From assembly GCA_002317575.1 (NCBI GenBank), contig DCIH01000085.1, positions 1-20,022 of the forward strand: a stretch of DNA of 20,022 nt, read 5' to 3'. Position numbers and translations under genes: made by a program. The notes under the pieces are model-generated. The model was given only the letters and a program-made list of their open reading frames with translations. It searched no databases and was not told the origin of the DNA. Shown here piece after piece: positions 1-8,483 of this stretch (its first letter is position 1; each line of letters starts with the position of its first letter). This DNA comes from Verrucomicrobia bacterium UBA1731. GTDB taxonomy: Bacteria > Verrucomicrobiota > Kiritimatiellia > RFP12 > UBA1067.

Positions 1-1220
1 GCCGGCAGATGGACGCCGCGCCGGGGGCGCGGCTCGTTTCGGACGCGCTTGCGGGCAAGTCCGCGTACGACCGCGCGGACGACGGCGACCGGAAGGGGTC
101 GCTCAAGGCCTACGAGATGATGAGCTGCTACCAGGGCCTTCTCGAATACTATCAGGCGACGGGCGAGAAGGCGTGCCTCGACGCGGCGGTGAAGAGCGCC
201 GTCTCGATCGCCGAGACGGAGGTGAACGTGGTCGGCGGCGCGGCGTCGTGCGAGCACTGGTACAAGGGGACGGAGCGCCAGGACAAGCCGTACCACTGCC
301 TGCAGGAGACGTGCGTGACGATCACGTGGATGCGTCTGTGCGAGAAGCTCCTCGAGGTGACGAACGATCCGCGCTGGGGCGACGAGTTCGAGAAGACGTT
401 CTTCAACGCCTATCTCGCGTCGCTGATGCCGGACGGTTCCGAGTTCGCGATGTACACGCCCCTGAACGGTTCGCGCGCGGCGGGGCAGCATCACTGCAAG
501 ATGCACACCAACTGCTGCAACGCCAACGGTCCGCGGGGCTTCCTGTCGTATCTGCGCATGCTCCTCACGGCCAAGGGCGACGTGGCGTACCTGAACCACT
601 TCGGTTCTTCGACGGCGTCCGTGAAGCTTCCGGCCTCCGGCGAGACGGTGACGCTCGAACAGTATTCGACGTATCCGAACGTGGACCACACGTTCATCTG
701 GAACCGCACGGAGAAGCCGCTTGACTACACGCTCGCGATCCGCATTCCGGGCTGGTCGAAGAACACGAAGGTGTGGATCAACGGCGAGGAATGGAAGCAG
801 CCGATCGCTTCCGGCCGGTATCTCGAGATCAAGCGCACGTGGAAGCCGGGCGACCGCACGGACGTCACGTTCGACTTCACGGGGCGCGTCCACGTGCTTC
901 CCGAAAGCCTGGCGTTCACGCGCGGTCCGATCGTGCTGGCGCGCGACCGCCGTTTCGGCGAGATGACGGACGAACCGGTCCGGCGCTGGGAGTTCGACGT
1001 GACGAAGCCGTTCGAAATCGTGCCCGTGACGCCCACGGTCGGCGGCATCTGGATGGAATTCGCGATCACGTTGCCGCTCGGCCTCCAGTACCAGAACCCG
1101 ACGACCGACCGTCCGACGGTGGCGCATTTCTGCGACTACGCGTCCGCCGGATCGACCTGGAACCGCGATTCCGCGTATCGCGTGTGGCTGCCGCGCGAGA
1201 TGTTCGAAGAAAGACGCTGA
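1..1220 (+). CDS. GH127-family glycoside hydrolase (beta-L-arabinofuranosidase-like), 5' end outside window
   Basis: The frame is open from the left edge, so the first ATG at 9 is probably internal and the N-terminus is missing. GH127 (old DUF1680) enzymes remove beta-L-arabinofuranose or related sugars from plant or host glycans, using a cysteine nucleophile held by zinc. Numbering from the ATG at 9, an ETC motif lies at E100-C102 and a CC pair at C169-C170. These match the Glu/Cys/Cys-Cys zinc and nucleophile set of the family. The catalytic acid is not certain; E82 and E89 are candidates. The last 200 residues look like the beta-sandwich that follows the (alpha/alpha)6 barrel. The esterase gene follows after 15 nt, so the two are probably cotranscribed, pairing deacetylation with glycan cleavage. 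Exact sugar specificity cannot be read from the sequence. Confidence 0.85.
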   Translation, partial: RQMDAAPGARLVSDALAGKSAYDRADDGDRKGSLKAYEMMSCYQGLLEYYQATGEKACLDAAVKSAVSIAETEVNVVGGAASCEHWYKGTERQDKPYHCLQETCVTITWMRLCEKLLEVTNDPRWGDEFEKTFFNAYLASLMPDGSEFAMYTPLNGSRAAGQHHCKMHTNCCNANGPRGFLSYLRMLLTAKGDVAYLNHFGSSTASVKLPASGETVTLEQYSTYPNVDHTFIWNRTEKPLDYTLAIRIPGWSKNTKVWINGEEWKQPIASGRYLEIKRTWKPGDRTDVTFDFTGRVHVLPESLAFTRGPIVLARDRRFGEMTDEPVRRWEFDVTKPFEIVPVTPTVGGIWMEFAITLPLGLQYQNPTTDRPTVAHFCDYASAGSTWNRDSAYRVWLPREMFEERR

Positions 1221-1235
1221 GCCAAAGGGGAAGCG

Positions 1236-2852
1236 ATGAACGCCAGGATTCTGCTGTGGGGTGCCGCGGTTTTCGTGTCCGTGCAGTCGTGGGGCAAGCT
1301 CGAAACGAGCAGGATATTCTCGTCCGACATGGTGCTTCAACGCGGCAAGCCCGTGCCCGTGTGGGGCAAGGCCGCGCCCGGCGAAAAGGTGACCGTGTCC
1401 TTCGCGGGACAGTCCGCGGAAGCCACGGCGGACGACAAGGGTTCCTGGCGTGCCACGCTTCAGCCGCTTGAAGCGTCCAAGGAAGACCGCGCGTTCGTCG
1501 TCCAAGGCGCGACGGAAAAACTCGAATACCGGAACGTGCTGGTGGGCGACGTGTGGGTGTGCTCCGGCCAGTCGAACATGGAAATGAGCTTTTCATGGGG
1601 CGTCTACGAAGGCGACACGTTCGAACATGAGGCCGCGCAGTTCCCGATCATCCGCCGCATCAAAATCAAGAAGGTGACGAAGAACCTGCCGGAGCCGTAC
1701 GACGTGCCGTCCGAAGGCCCGTGGAGCAAGGCGTCCGCCTCGTTCAAGGGCTGCTCGGCGACGGGCTGGTTCTTCGCGCGCAAGCTCGTTCAGGAACTCG
1801 ACGTGCCGATCGGGCTTCTCGAATCGAACTGGAGCGGCTGCCGCATCGAGCCGTTCATGAGCCCCGAATCGTTCAAGGGCGATCCGTCGCTCAAGCCGTT
1901 CTCCGACGCGCTCGAGGCGGGTGATCCCGCGTCCGAAGTCGGCAAGAAGGCATGGTCTGGCGCCGCCGCGGCCGCCGCGACATGGGCGGCCGAATTCAAG
2001 CAAGCCGTCGACGCGGGCAAGACGTTCGGCAAGGCGCCGCCGTCCTTCCCCGGCGCGAACGTGCCGAGCGGCGCGGCGCGCCAGTACAACTGGATGATCG
2101 CGCCGCTCGTTTCGTTCCCGGTCAAGGGCGCGATCTGGTACCAGGGCTGCTCCAACGGCAATGAGGACGAATCCTACCTCGTGAAGCTCGCGCAGCTCGC
2201 GGCCGGCTGGCGCCAGGCGTGGGGCGACGGCGAGATGCCGTTCTACTGGGTGCAGCTCGCGAGCTACACCGGCGCGACGGACGATCCCGCGGGCGGCAAC
2301 GGCTACGCGCGCATCCGCGACGCGATGCGACGCGCGATGGACACGATTCCGCACGGCGGCATGGCGGTGACGATCGACGTGGGGAACGCGGGCGACATCC
2401 ACCCGAAGGCGAAGCTTTTCGTGGGCGAACGCCTCGCGCTGTGGGCGCTCGCGAAGGACTACGGCAAGAAGGTGGTGTACACGGGTCCGCTCTTCAAAAA
2501 GATGACCGTCGACGAGCCGGAGCTCGAAGGGGACGTCGGCAGCGTCACGCTCGAATTCGACGCCGCCAGCGTCGGGACGGGATTGATGGTCGGCAAGAAG
2601 AATCCGCTCGACAACACGCCTGTCGTGTCGGCGCCCGACGCGAAACTCGAAGGTTTCGCGATCGCTGGGGCCGACCGCAAGTGGCATTGGGCGGACGCGA
2701 AGATCGTCGGAAAGACGGTCGTTTTGTCGTCCGAAAAAGTGCCCGCGCCCGTGGCGGTCCGCTACGCGCATCGCGCGAATCCGATGGGACATTGCAACCT
2801 CTACAACAAAGAGGGTCTCCCGGCTTCGCCGTTCCGAACGGACAATTGGTGA
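1236..2852 (+). CDS. Sialate O-acetylesterase-like SGNH carbohydrate esterase
   Basis: A 538-residue esterase of the sialate O-acetylesterase (SASA/DUF303) type, which removes acetyl groups from sialic acid or plant polysaccharide sugars. An N-terminal hydrophobic stretch of about 20 residues looks like a Sec signal peptide, so it should act outside the cytoplasm. A beta-rich N-terminal domain (about 22-105) precedes the SGNH core. The nucleophile motif GQSN is at 111-114 (S113), the third block WYQGCSN at 301-307, and the catalytic DIHP at 387-390 (D387, H389). The third block usually reads QGESN; here Cys305 replaces the Glu. The start is set by the purine-rich AAAGGGGAA just upstream. It lies 15 nt after the GH127 gene and is followed by a hairpin terminator, so it ends that transcription unit. 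The true substrate is unknown. Confidence 0.88.
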   Translation: MNARILLWGAAVFVSVQSWGKLETSRIFSSDMVLQRGKPVPVWGKAAPGEKVTVSFAGQSAEATADDKGSWRATLQPLEASKEDRAFVVQGATEKLEYRNVLVGDVWVCSGQSNMEMSFSWGVYEGDTFEHEAAQFPIIRRIKIKKVTKNLPEPYDVPSEGPWSKASASFKGCSATGWFFARKLVQELDVPIGLLESNWSGCRIEPFMSPESFKGDPSLKPFSDALEAGDPASEVGKKAWSGAAAAAATWAAEFKQAVDAGKTFGKAPPSFPGANVPSGAARQYNWMIAPLVSFPVKGAIWYQGCSNGNEDESYLVKLAQLAAGWRQAWGDGEMPFYWVQLASYTGATDDPAGGNGYARIRDAMRRAMDTIPHGGMAVTIDVGNAGDIHPKAKLFVGERLALWALAKDYGKKVVYTGPLFKKMTVDEPELEGDVGSVTLEFDAASVGTGLMVGKKNPLDNTPVVSAPDAKLEGFAIAGADRKWHWADAKIVGKTVVLSSEKVPAPVAVRYAHRANPMGHCNLYNKEGLPASPFRTDNW

Positions 2853-2860
2853 TTTTCGGG

Positions 2861-2895
2861 ACGCGAAGCATCGGATGCTTGCGTTTGGTTTGGTT
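2861..2895 (+). terminator. Rho-independent terminator after the esterase gene
   Basis: Left arm 2861-2871 pairs with right arm 2875-2884 around a CGG loop: ACGC pairs with GCGT and AAGCAT with ATGCTT, leaving one bulged G on the left. That is a 10-bp stem followed by the T-rich tail TTGGTTTGGTT. It begins 9 nt after the esterase stop. The tail is interrupted by G pairs, so termination may be only partial. Confidence 0.65.
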
Positions 2896-2915
2896 CCCAT
2901 CAAAAGGGTTTGCCG

Positions 2916-3611
2916 ATGAAAAAGTCTCTTCTTGCGAATGTCGTGAAAGTCTGGTCCGCCGTGAAGACGGGCGGTCGGAAGTCCGATCCGGAACTTGGCG
3001 CGCTCGATCGCGGCGTTCTCGAAGTCGCGCTCATGGTGGCTGCGTTGGACGGCGAAATCATGCCCGCCGAGTACGAGACGTTCGGCATGCTCGCGAAGAC
3101 CTGCCGCGGTTACACGCAGAAAAACGCGAAGGCCTGTCTTGACGGCGCGCTCCGCAAGGCCGGTTACCTCATGGCGATGGCGCAGATCGGCTGCTACACG
3201 CCCGCGATGCGCGTGACGCGTTTCGTGGAAATGGCCGCCGCGGCGTTGCCGAACGGTTTCGCCCGAGGTTCCCAGGCGGACGTGCGCCGCGCGTTCGTGC
3301 TGTGGTTCGCCATGGCGGCGGCGGATGGCTCGGTCAGTCCGGCGGAACGGCATGCGATCGAGGCGCTTCGCGATCACTTCACGCGCGTCGAGGCCGAACG
3401 CCGCCAGCTCGCGAACGCCCGTTGCGAGGCGCTGAATCCCGCTTTCCCGTTTTCCGTTTCCCGGAAAATCAACGTGCGGAAATTCACGCTTCTCGAAGAC
3501 GGCTTTCTTCCGCGCGCCGAAGAACTCGTCCAGATAATGGGCGAGACCGCCCGGCTGGCCGATGCGCAGACGATGTTCGCCGCGGTGATCGAAGCCGCCG
3601 TCGAATTGTGA
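2916..3611 (+). CDS. TerB-like (tellurite-resistance family) protein, copy 1
   Basis: A 231-residue protein with no signal peptide or membrane segment, so probably cytoplasmic. Two acidic helix-turn motifs, ALDGEIMPAEY (about 46-56) and AADGSVSPAER, are spaced as in TerB-like domains, where such DG...E motifs bind a metal. The TerB family is linked to tellurite, phage and envelope stress, but its molecular role is unresolved. ATG 2916 is chosen because AAAAGGG at 2902-2908 is well spaced; an in-frame TTG at 2910 is less likely. The macroglobulin gene follows after 21 nt, suggesting cotranscription. A clear paralogue lies at 10640-11296, with nearly identical runs such as VAALDG and near-matching residues before both acidic motifs. 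The two copies bracket the macroglobulin/PBP1C pair. The residues after about 150 are not recognised. Confidence 0.72.
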   Translation: MKKSLLANVVKVWSAVKTGGRKSDPELGALDRGVLEVALMVAALDGEIMPAEYETFGMLAKTCRGYTQKNAKACLDGALRKAGYLMAMAQIGCYTPAMRVTRFVEMAAAALPNGFARGSQADVRRAFVLWFAMAAADGSVSPAERHAIEALRDHFTRVEAERRQLANARCEALNPAFPFSVSRKINVRKFTLLEDGFLPRAEELVQIMGETARLADAQTMFAAVIEAAVEL

Positions 3612-3632
3612 CGTTTTTTCCGGAGGGATTTC

Positions 3633-6600
3633 ATGATCAACCGCAAAACGGTCTGGACGTGCGTGCACGTCGTCGTTTGGGCTTTGGCCGTCGCTTCATG
3701 CGCGGGTTTCGCGTGGCTGTATGGCACGGTGCGCGCGTTCGAGCGCGAACATGGCGTGAGCGTTTTCGCCCAGACCGACAAAGCGCCGCCCGCGTCCGAC
3801 GCGGCGGTTGGCAAGGACTCCAATCCGGTCGTCGCCAAGGAACCCCCGGCAGCGCCGCGGAAGGAGGCGGACGATGCGGTTGTGCAGGCGCCGAAACCGC
3901 CGTCGCGGCTTAAAGTCGAGCGCGTCAGATACGGAGGCGATTCCGAAGTCGTCGTCACATTCAGCGAACGGCCGGATTTCGCATCGGTGCGCTCCTTCGT
4001 GAGCGTGTCGCCGTTGCGCGCCGGCGCCGTCAGCGTGAAACAGCAGGAGGACAGCTATTGGCGTGACGCCGCCAAATATCTGGTCGTGTCCGGCGATTTC
4101 GCGTTTGGCACGAACGTGACGCTGCGCATCCGCAAGGGGCTGCCGCTTGCGCCCACGAACGGCGTGGCTATCGCGGAGGGCGCATTGCAGGAGGATTTCG
4201 TCTTCACGTTCACGCGCAAGGACCTCGAACCGAAAATCCGTTATGCGGACGACGGCCGCTATTTGCCGGCGTGCGGTGCGCGCGCCGTCGCCGTCGAGGG
4301 CGTCAACGTGTCGAGCGTGCAGGCGGAAGTGCGCCGCGTCGAGCCGGCCAATGTCGTTCAGCTGCTGGCTCGCGAGGAGCGCATGTACGGCAACTATTGG
4401 AGCGGCGGCGGCGTCGATTCGGAGGAAACGGCCGAATTGTCCGGCGAATGTTCGCTCATCAAGCGTCCGTGCCGAAACATCCCGAACGAGGCGTCAAAGG
4501 CGATGTTGCCCGTTTCCGTTTCGGACGGCGGGCCGCGAAACGGCATCTTTTTGCTGGCGATCGGCAACGGCGACAAGCCGTTAGACGAAAAACGCGACTG
4601 CTACGTCGGGGATGAGGGGTGGGCGCGGAACACGAACTACAATCCGCGCGCGTACCGGCTCGTGTGCGTTTCGGATCTGGGCGTGTCGGTGCGCAAGACC
4701 GCAACCGGGCTCGGCGTGTGGGTGGCGTCGCTCACGAGCGGACGGCCCGTCTGGAACGCGCAGGTGGACGTGTATTCGAAGGCGAACGTCAAGGTGTTTT
4801 CTGGCCGCACGGACCAGAAGGGCTGGTGTGTGCCGAAGCGCGTCGCCGCCGGCGAACCATTCGCCGTCGTCGTGTCGTCCGCCGTCGGCGACGACCGCAC
4901 GTTCCTGGCGCTTTCGGACCGCAACGAAGTCGACGAGTCGCTGCCGGACGGCGGACGCCCCGCGTTCCTCAAGCCCGGCGAATGCTGCGGTTTCGCCTGG
5001 ACGGAGCGCGGCATCTACCGCCACGGCGAGAAAATCTTCTTTCAGCTCATCTTGCGCGACGACGCGATGCGCGCGCCGAAGCCGTTCCCGGTGACGCTCG
5101 AACTGCGCAATCCCGAAGGCGACGTGTTCGCCGCCAAGACGGCGCTTCCCGACGCGCTCGGCGCGCTTTCGTGCGATGCTTTCGCCGTGCCGGAAGACCA
5201 ACCCAGCGGCAAATGGTCGATCGTCGCCAAGCTGCCCGGCAAGGACGGCAAAGAACTGGGCGGCGTCGAGGTGAAGGTCGAAGCGTTCGCACCGCCGCAG
5301 ATCCGCGTGACGGTCGCGCCGCACGACGGCGTAACGGCCACGAATTTCGCATTCGACGTTTCCGCCGAACATCTCTTCGGCGGTCCCGCGCGCGCGCTTT
5401 TGTGCAAAGGCGCGGTCGTTTTCGAGGACGCCCCGTTCACTCCCGAAGCGTGGAAGGGATACCACTTCGGCAACGAAACGCTCGGTCTCAAGCCGAATTT
5501 CGAGCGCATCGCCACGTTGACGCTGAACGACGATGGCAGGACGTCGTTCGACGCCGCCATGCCCGCCGAACTCGGCAAACCCAAGGCCATGGTTCGCGCC
5601 ACGGGGCAAGGCGTCGTGATCGAAGACGGCGGCCGTCCCGCCACGGCGCGCAAGTCCGTGCTCATCCACCATTATCCCTACTACGTGGGTTCCACGCTGA
5701 CGGGGTGGTTGCGCGCGCCGCAAACGGGTCTGCCCTCGATCGCGTTCGCGTGCGTGCTGCCCGACGGCAAACGCGCGCCCGACGCGAAGACCCTTTCCGT
5801 GAAACTTGAACGCGTCGATTCCGTGTATTCCTATCGCGAAACCCGGAACGGCTGGCACACCTGGGACTGCGAGCGCGTGCGCAGCGTGGTGGTTGAGGAC
5901 GCGTCTCTTGCCACGGCGCCGGACAAGGACGCCGCGTGGACAATGCCCGTGCGCGAGCCGGGCGATTACGTTGTCACCGTCTCGGATCCCGCCACGGGCG
6001 TTTCCTACAGCAAGGCGTTCTACCTCAGCGATTGGGGCGACGATTCGATCCGCGCGCCGCTCGCGAACCCGACGGCCGTGACGCTTCGTCCGGACAAGGC
6101 GTTCTACCGCGTCGGCGAATCGCCGCGTCTGATCGTCAAGTCCCCGTTCACGGGCCATGCGATGCTTTCCGTGATGCGCGACGGGGAGCTGTACACCGAA
6201 ATCCTCGCGTTGACGAACGCCACGAGCGAAGTCGTGCTGCGTCCCGTGACGCGCGAGAACGCGCCGAACCTCGACATGTACCTGTCCGTGGTGCAGAGCG
6301 TGGAAGCGAGCGCCAAGCGTCTGGCGGCGCGTGCGCACGGCCAGGTCACGGTCGGCGTGCGTCCGCGCGAGGACGAATTGGATGTGGCGCTGGACGCCGC
6401 GGTCGCGCTCCGGCCGGCGGGCGGCGGCGCCGACGTGGCGGTGGATGTCGGCGTGTCGGGCGCGTGCGCTTCGGGCGCGGTCGTCACGGTGACGGTCGTG
6501 GACGAAGGCATCAACATCCTCACGGACGAAAAGACGCCGGCGCCCGCGGACCATTTCGCCGCGTGGCGCGAGGGCGACCATCCGCTCTTCGACTTCTACG

Positions 6601-8483
6601 GGAAGATCCTGCCCGTGTACGACGACGGTCTCAAGGGCAACGGCGCGAAAACGGGCGGCGACTTGGGTGCGCATCTGCTCGGTCGCGTGAGCCCCGTGGG
6701 GTCGCGCCGCTTCAAGCCGCTCGCGCTGTGGCAGGCGGAAGTGCCGGTGGCGGACGGCCGCGCCAAAACGCATTTCACACTGCCCGAGTTCGTCGGCGAA
6801 GTGCGCGTGACGGCGGTGGCGCATTCCGCTGCCGCGTCGGGCGCCGCGTCGATCCAGAAGAAGGTCGCGCCCAAGCTCGTGACGCAGCCCGACGCGCCGC
6901 GCTTCGTCGCGCCGAACGACGCGTTCGAGGCGACGCTGCCGATGCACAACCGCAGCGGCGCCGACGGCGCGGTGGAGGCGACCGTCTGCGGCACGACGTT
7001 CCGCTTTGCGCTCAAGAAGGACGCGTCCACGAATCTCGTGGTGCGTCTCGTCGCGCCCGCCGAGCCGGGCCGGATGACGCTCGACTACCGCGCCGAGGGA
7101 TTCGGCGAAGTCCACGCGCAGACGATCGAGCTTCCCGTGCGGCCGGCGGTGGCGTGGCAGGAGGCGGCCGGCGTTTGCGCCGAAAAGGATTGGACGCCGC
7201 CGACGGAAGGCAAATGGTCGGCCAAGACGTTTGACACGCCGATCGGCGGCTATGAGGCGGCGCTCAAATGGTTGGCCGACTATCCGCACGGATGCCTCGA
7301 ACAGACGGTTTCGCGCATTTTCCCGCTGATCGCTGCCGGCGGCGTGCTGAACGCGGTGGTGTCGAACGGAACGGATTGCGCGGATGCGGGCGTCTGGCGC
7401 GTCGAGTCGATGATCCGCGAAAACAATTTCGTGATGTGGCCCGATTGCACGTACGAACCGTGGGACCGCGAGGTTTCGCTCTATGCGGCGCATTTCCTCA
7501 TGGCGGCGCGCAAGGCCGGATGCAAAATCCTGCCCACGGCCGAGGAGCAGGTGGTGAGATTTCTGGTCAAGTGGAGCAAGGACGAGAATCCTTCGGTGTC
7601 GGCGTACGCCGCGATGATTCTGGCGCAGGCCGGCAAAGCGCCGGCGAGCCGCATGTTGTCGCTGTTCGACATGCGCGCCAAGCTTTCGACGCTGGATCGC
7701 ACGCGTCTTGCGCTGGCGTTTGCGGAGGCGTCCGACTTGCCGCGCGCGAAGGCGCTTTTGGCGGACGCGTTCAATCCGCAGTCCGTGAAGGAGGCGGCGT
7801 TCTCGGTGCTGGCGCTGTTGGCCGTGGATCCGGACGACGCCCGCATCGTGAAGCTCGTCGATTGGCTCAACCGGAAACGCGATCGCGCCAAATGCAGCTG
7901 GGGCACCACGGAAGAGAACGCGCACGCGCTCATTGCCATTGGATCCTATTTCCGCGCGCATCCGCCGAAACCGGGCGAGCGGTACGTGGCCTGGTACGCG
8001 CTCACGCTGCCGAAGGTCGAGGACATCCGCGACGACCAACAGGGACTCTTCGTGACGCGCCGCTACTGTACGCCCGAAGGCGGGGACGTGGATCTCGCGA
8101 ATCTGAAGCGCGGCGAACTGCTGCTGTGCACGCTCTCGATCACGTCCGACGTGTCGCGCGTGGTGAACGATCTCGTCGTCGAGGATCTTTTCCCGGGCGG
8201 TTTCGAACCCGTCTATCGCGAGATCGATCCGTCGAAGGCGTGCTGCACGGGAACCGTCCCGCGCGTCCAGGACTGGGTGATGCGCCAGGACGCACGCGAC
8301 GACCGCATGTTGATCTTCTCGAAGCAGTTCAAGCTGGAGGCGGGCCATGAGGCATTCGTCGCCTATCCGGTCCGGGTGGTTTCGGCGGGCGCTTTCGTTC
8401 TGCCGGGCACGAGCGTGGAAGGGATGTACAATCCTGAGCTGCACGCTCGTCGCGCTCCTGGCCGCGTCGTGGTTGGGCATTGA
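3633..8483 (+). CDS. Bacterial alpha-2-macroglobulin, thioester type (YfhM-like)
   Basis: A 1616-residue bacterial alpha-2-macroglobulin, close to the length of E. coli YfhM. The family traps foreign proteases in the periplasm: cleavage of a bait region triggers a conformational change and an internal Cys-Gln thioester captures the attacker. The thioester motif is intact as C1221-L-E-Q1224 within HGCLEQT. A MG2-like YRHGE lies at 462-466 (YRPGE is commoner), and a C-terminal MG10-like domain covers roughly the last 120 residues. The N-terminus has basic residues followed by a hydrophobic stretch at about 8-31. VASC at 20-23 fits a lipobox, but hydrophobicity continues after Cys23, so lipoprotein and signal-anchor are both possible; either places it on the periplasmic face of a membrane. 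GGAGGG at 3622-3627 sets the start. The PBP1C gene begins inside its 3' end, the classic partner arrangement. Confidence 0.93.
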   Translation: MINRKTVWTCVHVVVWALAVASCAGFAWLYGTVRAFEREHGVSVFAQTDKAPPASDAAVGKDSNPVVAKEPPAAPRKEADDAVVQAPKPPSRLKVERVRYGGDSEVVVTFSERPDFASVRSFVSVSPLRAGAVSVKQQEDSYWRDAAKYLVVSGDFAFGTNVTLRIRKGLPLAPTNGVAIAEGALQEDFVFTFTRKDLEPKIRYADDGRYLPACGARAVAVEGVNVSSVQAEVRRVEPANVVQLLAREERMYGNYWSGGGVDSEETAELSGECSLIKRPCRNIPNEASKAMLPVSVSDGGPRNGIFLLAIGNGDKPLDEKRDCYVGDEGWARNTNYNPRAYRLVCVSDLGVSVRKTATGLGVWVASLTSGRPVWNAQVDVYSKANVKVFSGRTDQKGWCVPKRVAAGEPFAVVVSSAVGDDRTFLALSDRNEVDESLPDGGRPAFLKPGECCGFAWTERGIYRHGEKIFFQLILRDDAMRAPKPFPVTLELRNPEGDVFAAKTALPDALGALSCDAFAVPEDQPSGKWSIVAKLPGKDGKELGGVEVKVEAFAPPQIRVTVAPHDGVTATNFAFDVSAEHLFGGPARALLCKGAVVFEDAPFTPEAWKGYHFGNETLGLKPNFERIATLTLNDDGRTSFDAAMPAELGKPKAMVRATGQGVVIEDGGRPATARKSVLIHHYPYYVGSTLTGWLRAPQTGLPSIAFACVLPDGKRAPDAKTLSVKLERVDSVYSYRETRNGWHTWDCERVRSVVVEDASLATAPDKDAAWTMPVREPGDYVVTVSDPATGVSYSKAFYLSDWGDDSIRAPLANPTAVTLRPDKAFYRVGESPRLIVKSPFTGHAMLSVMRDGELYTEILALTNATSEVVLRPVTRENAPNLDMYLSVVQSVEASAKRLAARAHGQVTVGVRPREDELDVALDAAVALRPAGGGADVAVDVGVSGACASGAVVTVTVVDEGINILTDEKTPAPADHFAAWREGDHPLFDFYGKILPVYDDGLKGNGAKTGGDLGAHLLGRVSPVGSRRFKPLALWQAEVPVADGRAKTHFTLPEFVGEVRVTAVAHSAAASGAASIQKKVAPKLVTQPDAPRFVAPNDAFEATLPMHNRSGADGAVEATVCGTTFRFALKKDASTNLVVRLVAPAEPGRMTLDYRAEGFGEVHAQTIELPVRPAVAWQEAAGVCAEKDWTPPTEGKWSAKTFDTPIGGYEAALKWLADYPHGCLEQTVSRIFPLIAAGGVLNAVVSNGTDCADAGVWRVESMIRENNFVMWPDCTYEPWDREVSLYAAHFLMAARKAGCKILPTAEEQVVRFLVKWSKDENPSVSAYAAMILAQAGKAPASRMLSLFDMRAKLSTLDRTRLALAFAEASDLPRAKALLADAFNPQSVKEAAFSVLALLAVDPDDARIVKLVDWLNRKRDRAKCSWGTTEENAHALIAIGSYFRAHPPKPGERYVAWYALTLPKVEDIRDDQQGLFVTRRYCTPEGGDVDLANLKRGELLLCTLSITSDVSRVVNDLVVEDLFPGGFEPVYREIDPSKACCTGTVPRVQDWVMRQDARDDRMLIFSKQFKLEAGHEAFVAYPVRVVSAGAFVLPGTSVEGMYNPELHARRAPGRVVVGH
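8336..8340 (+). promoter_or_regulatory. Ribosome binding site for the PBP1C gene, inside the macroglobulin gene
   Basis: GGAGG stands 6 nt before ATG 8347 and is the evidence for that start. No ATG, GTG or TTG in the PBP1C frame lies between this start and the transmembrane segment, so 8347 is the only ordinary start that keeps the membrane anchor. Confidence 0.7.

Noticed and set aside
1593..3668. A 691-codon minus-strand open frame opposite the esterase and the first TerB-like gene
   Set aside because: Same composition artefact; it spans two well-supported plus-strand genes and the terminator.
4581..8480. A 1299-codon open frame on the minus strand opposite the macroglobulin gene
   Set aside because: It is Arg/His-rich with no recognisable motif, and GC-rich codon bias on the plus strand explains long antisense frames. 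The plus-strand protein is clearly real.
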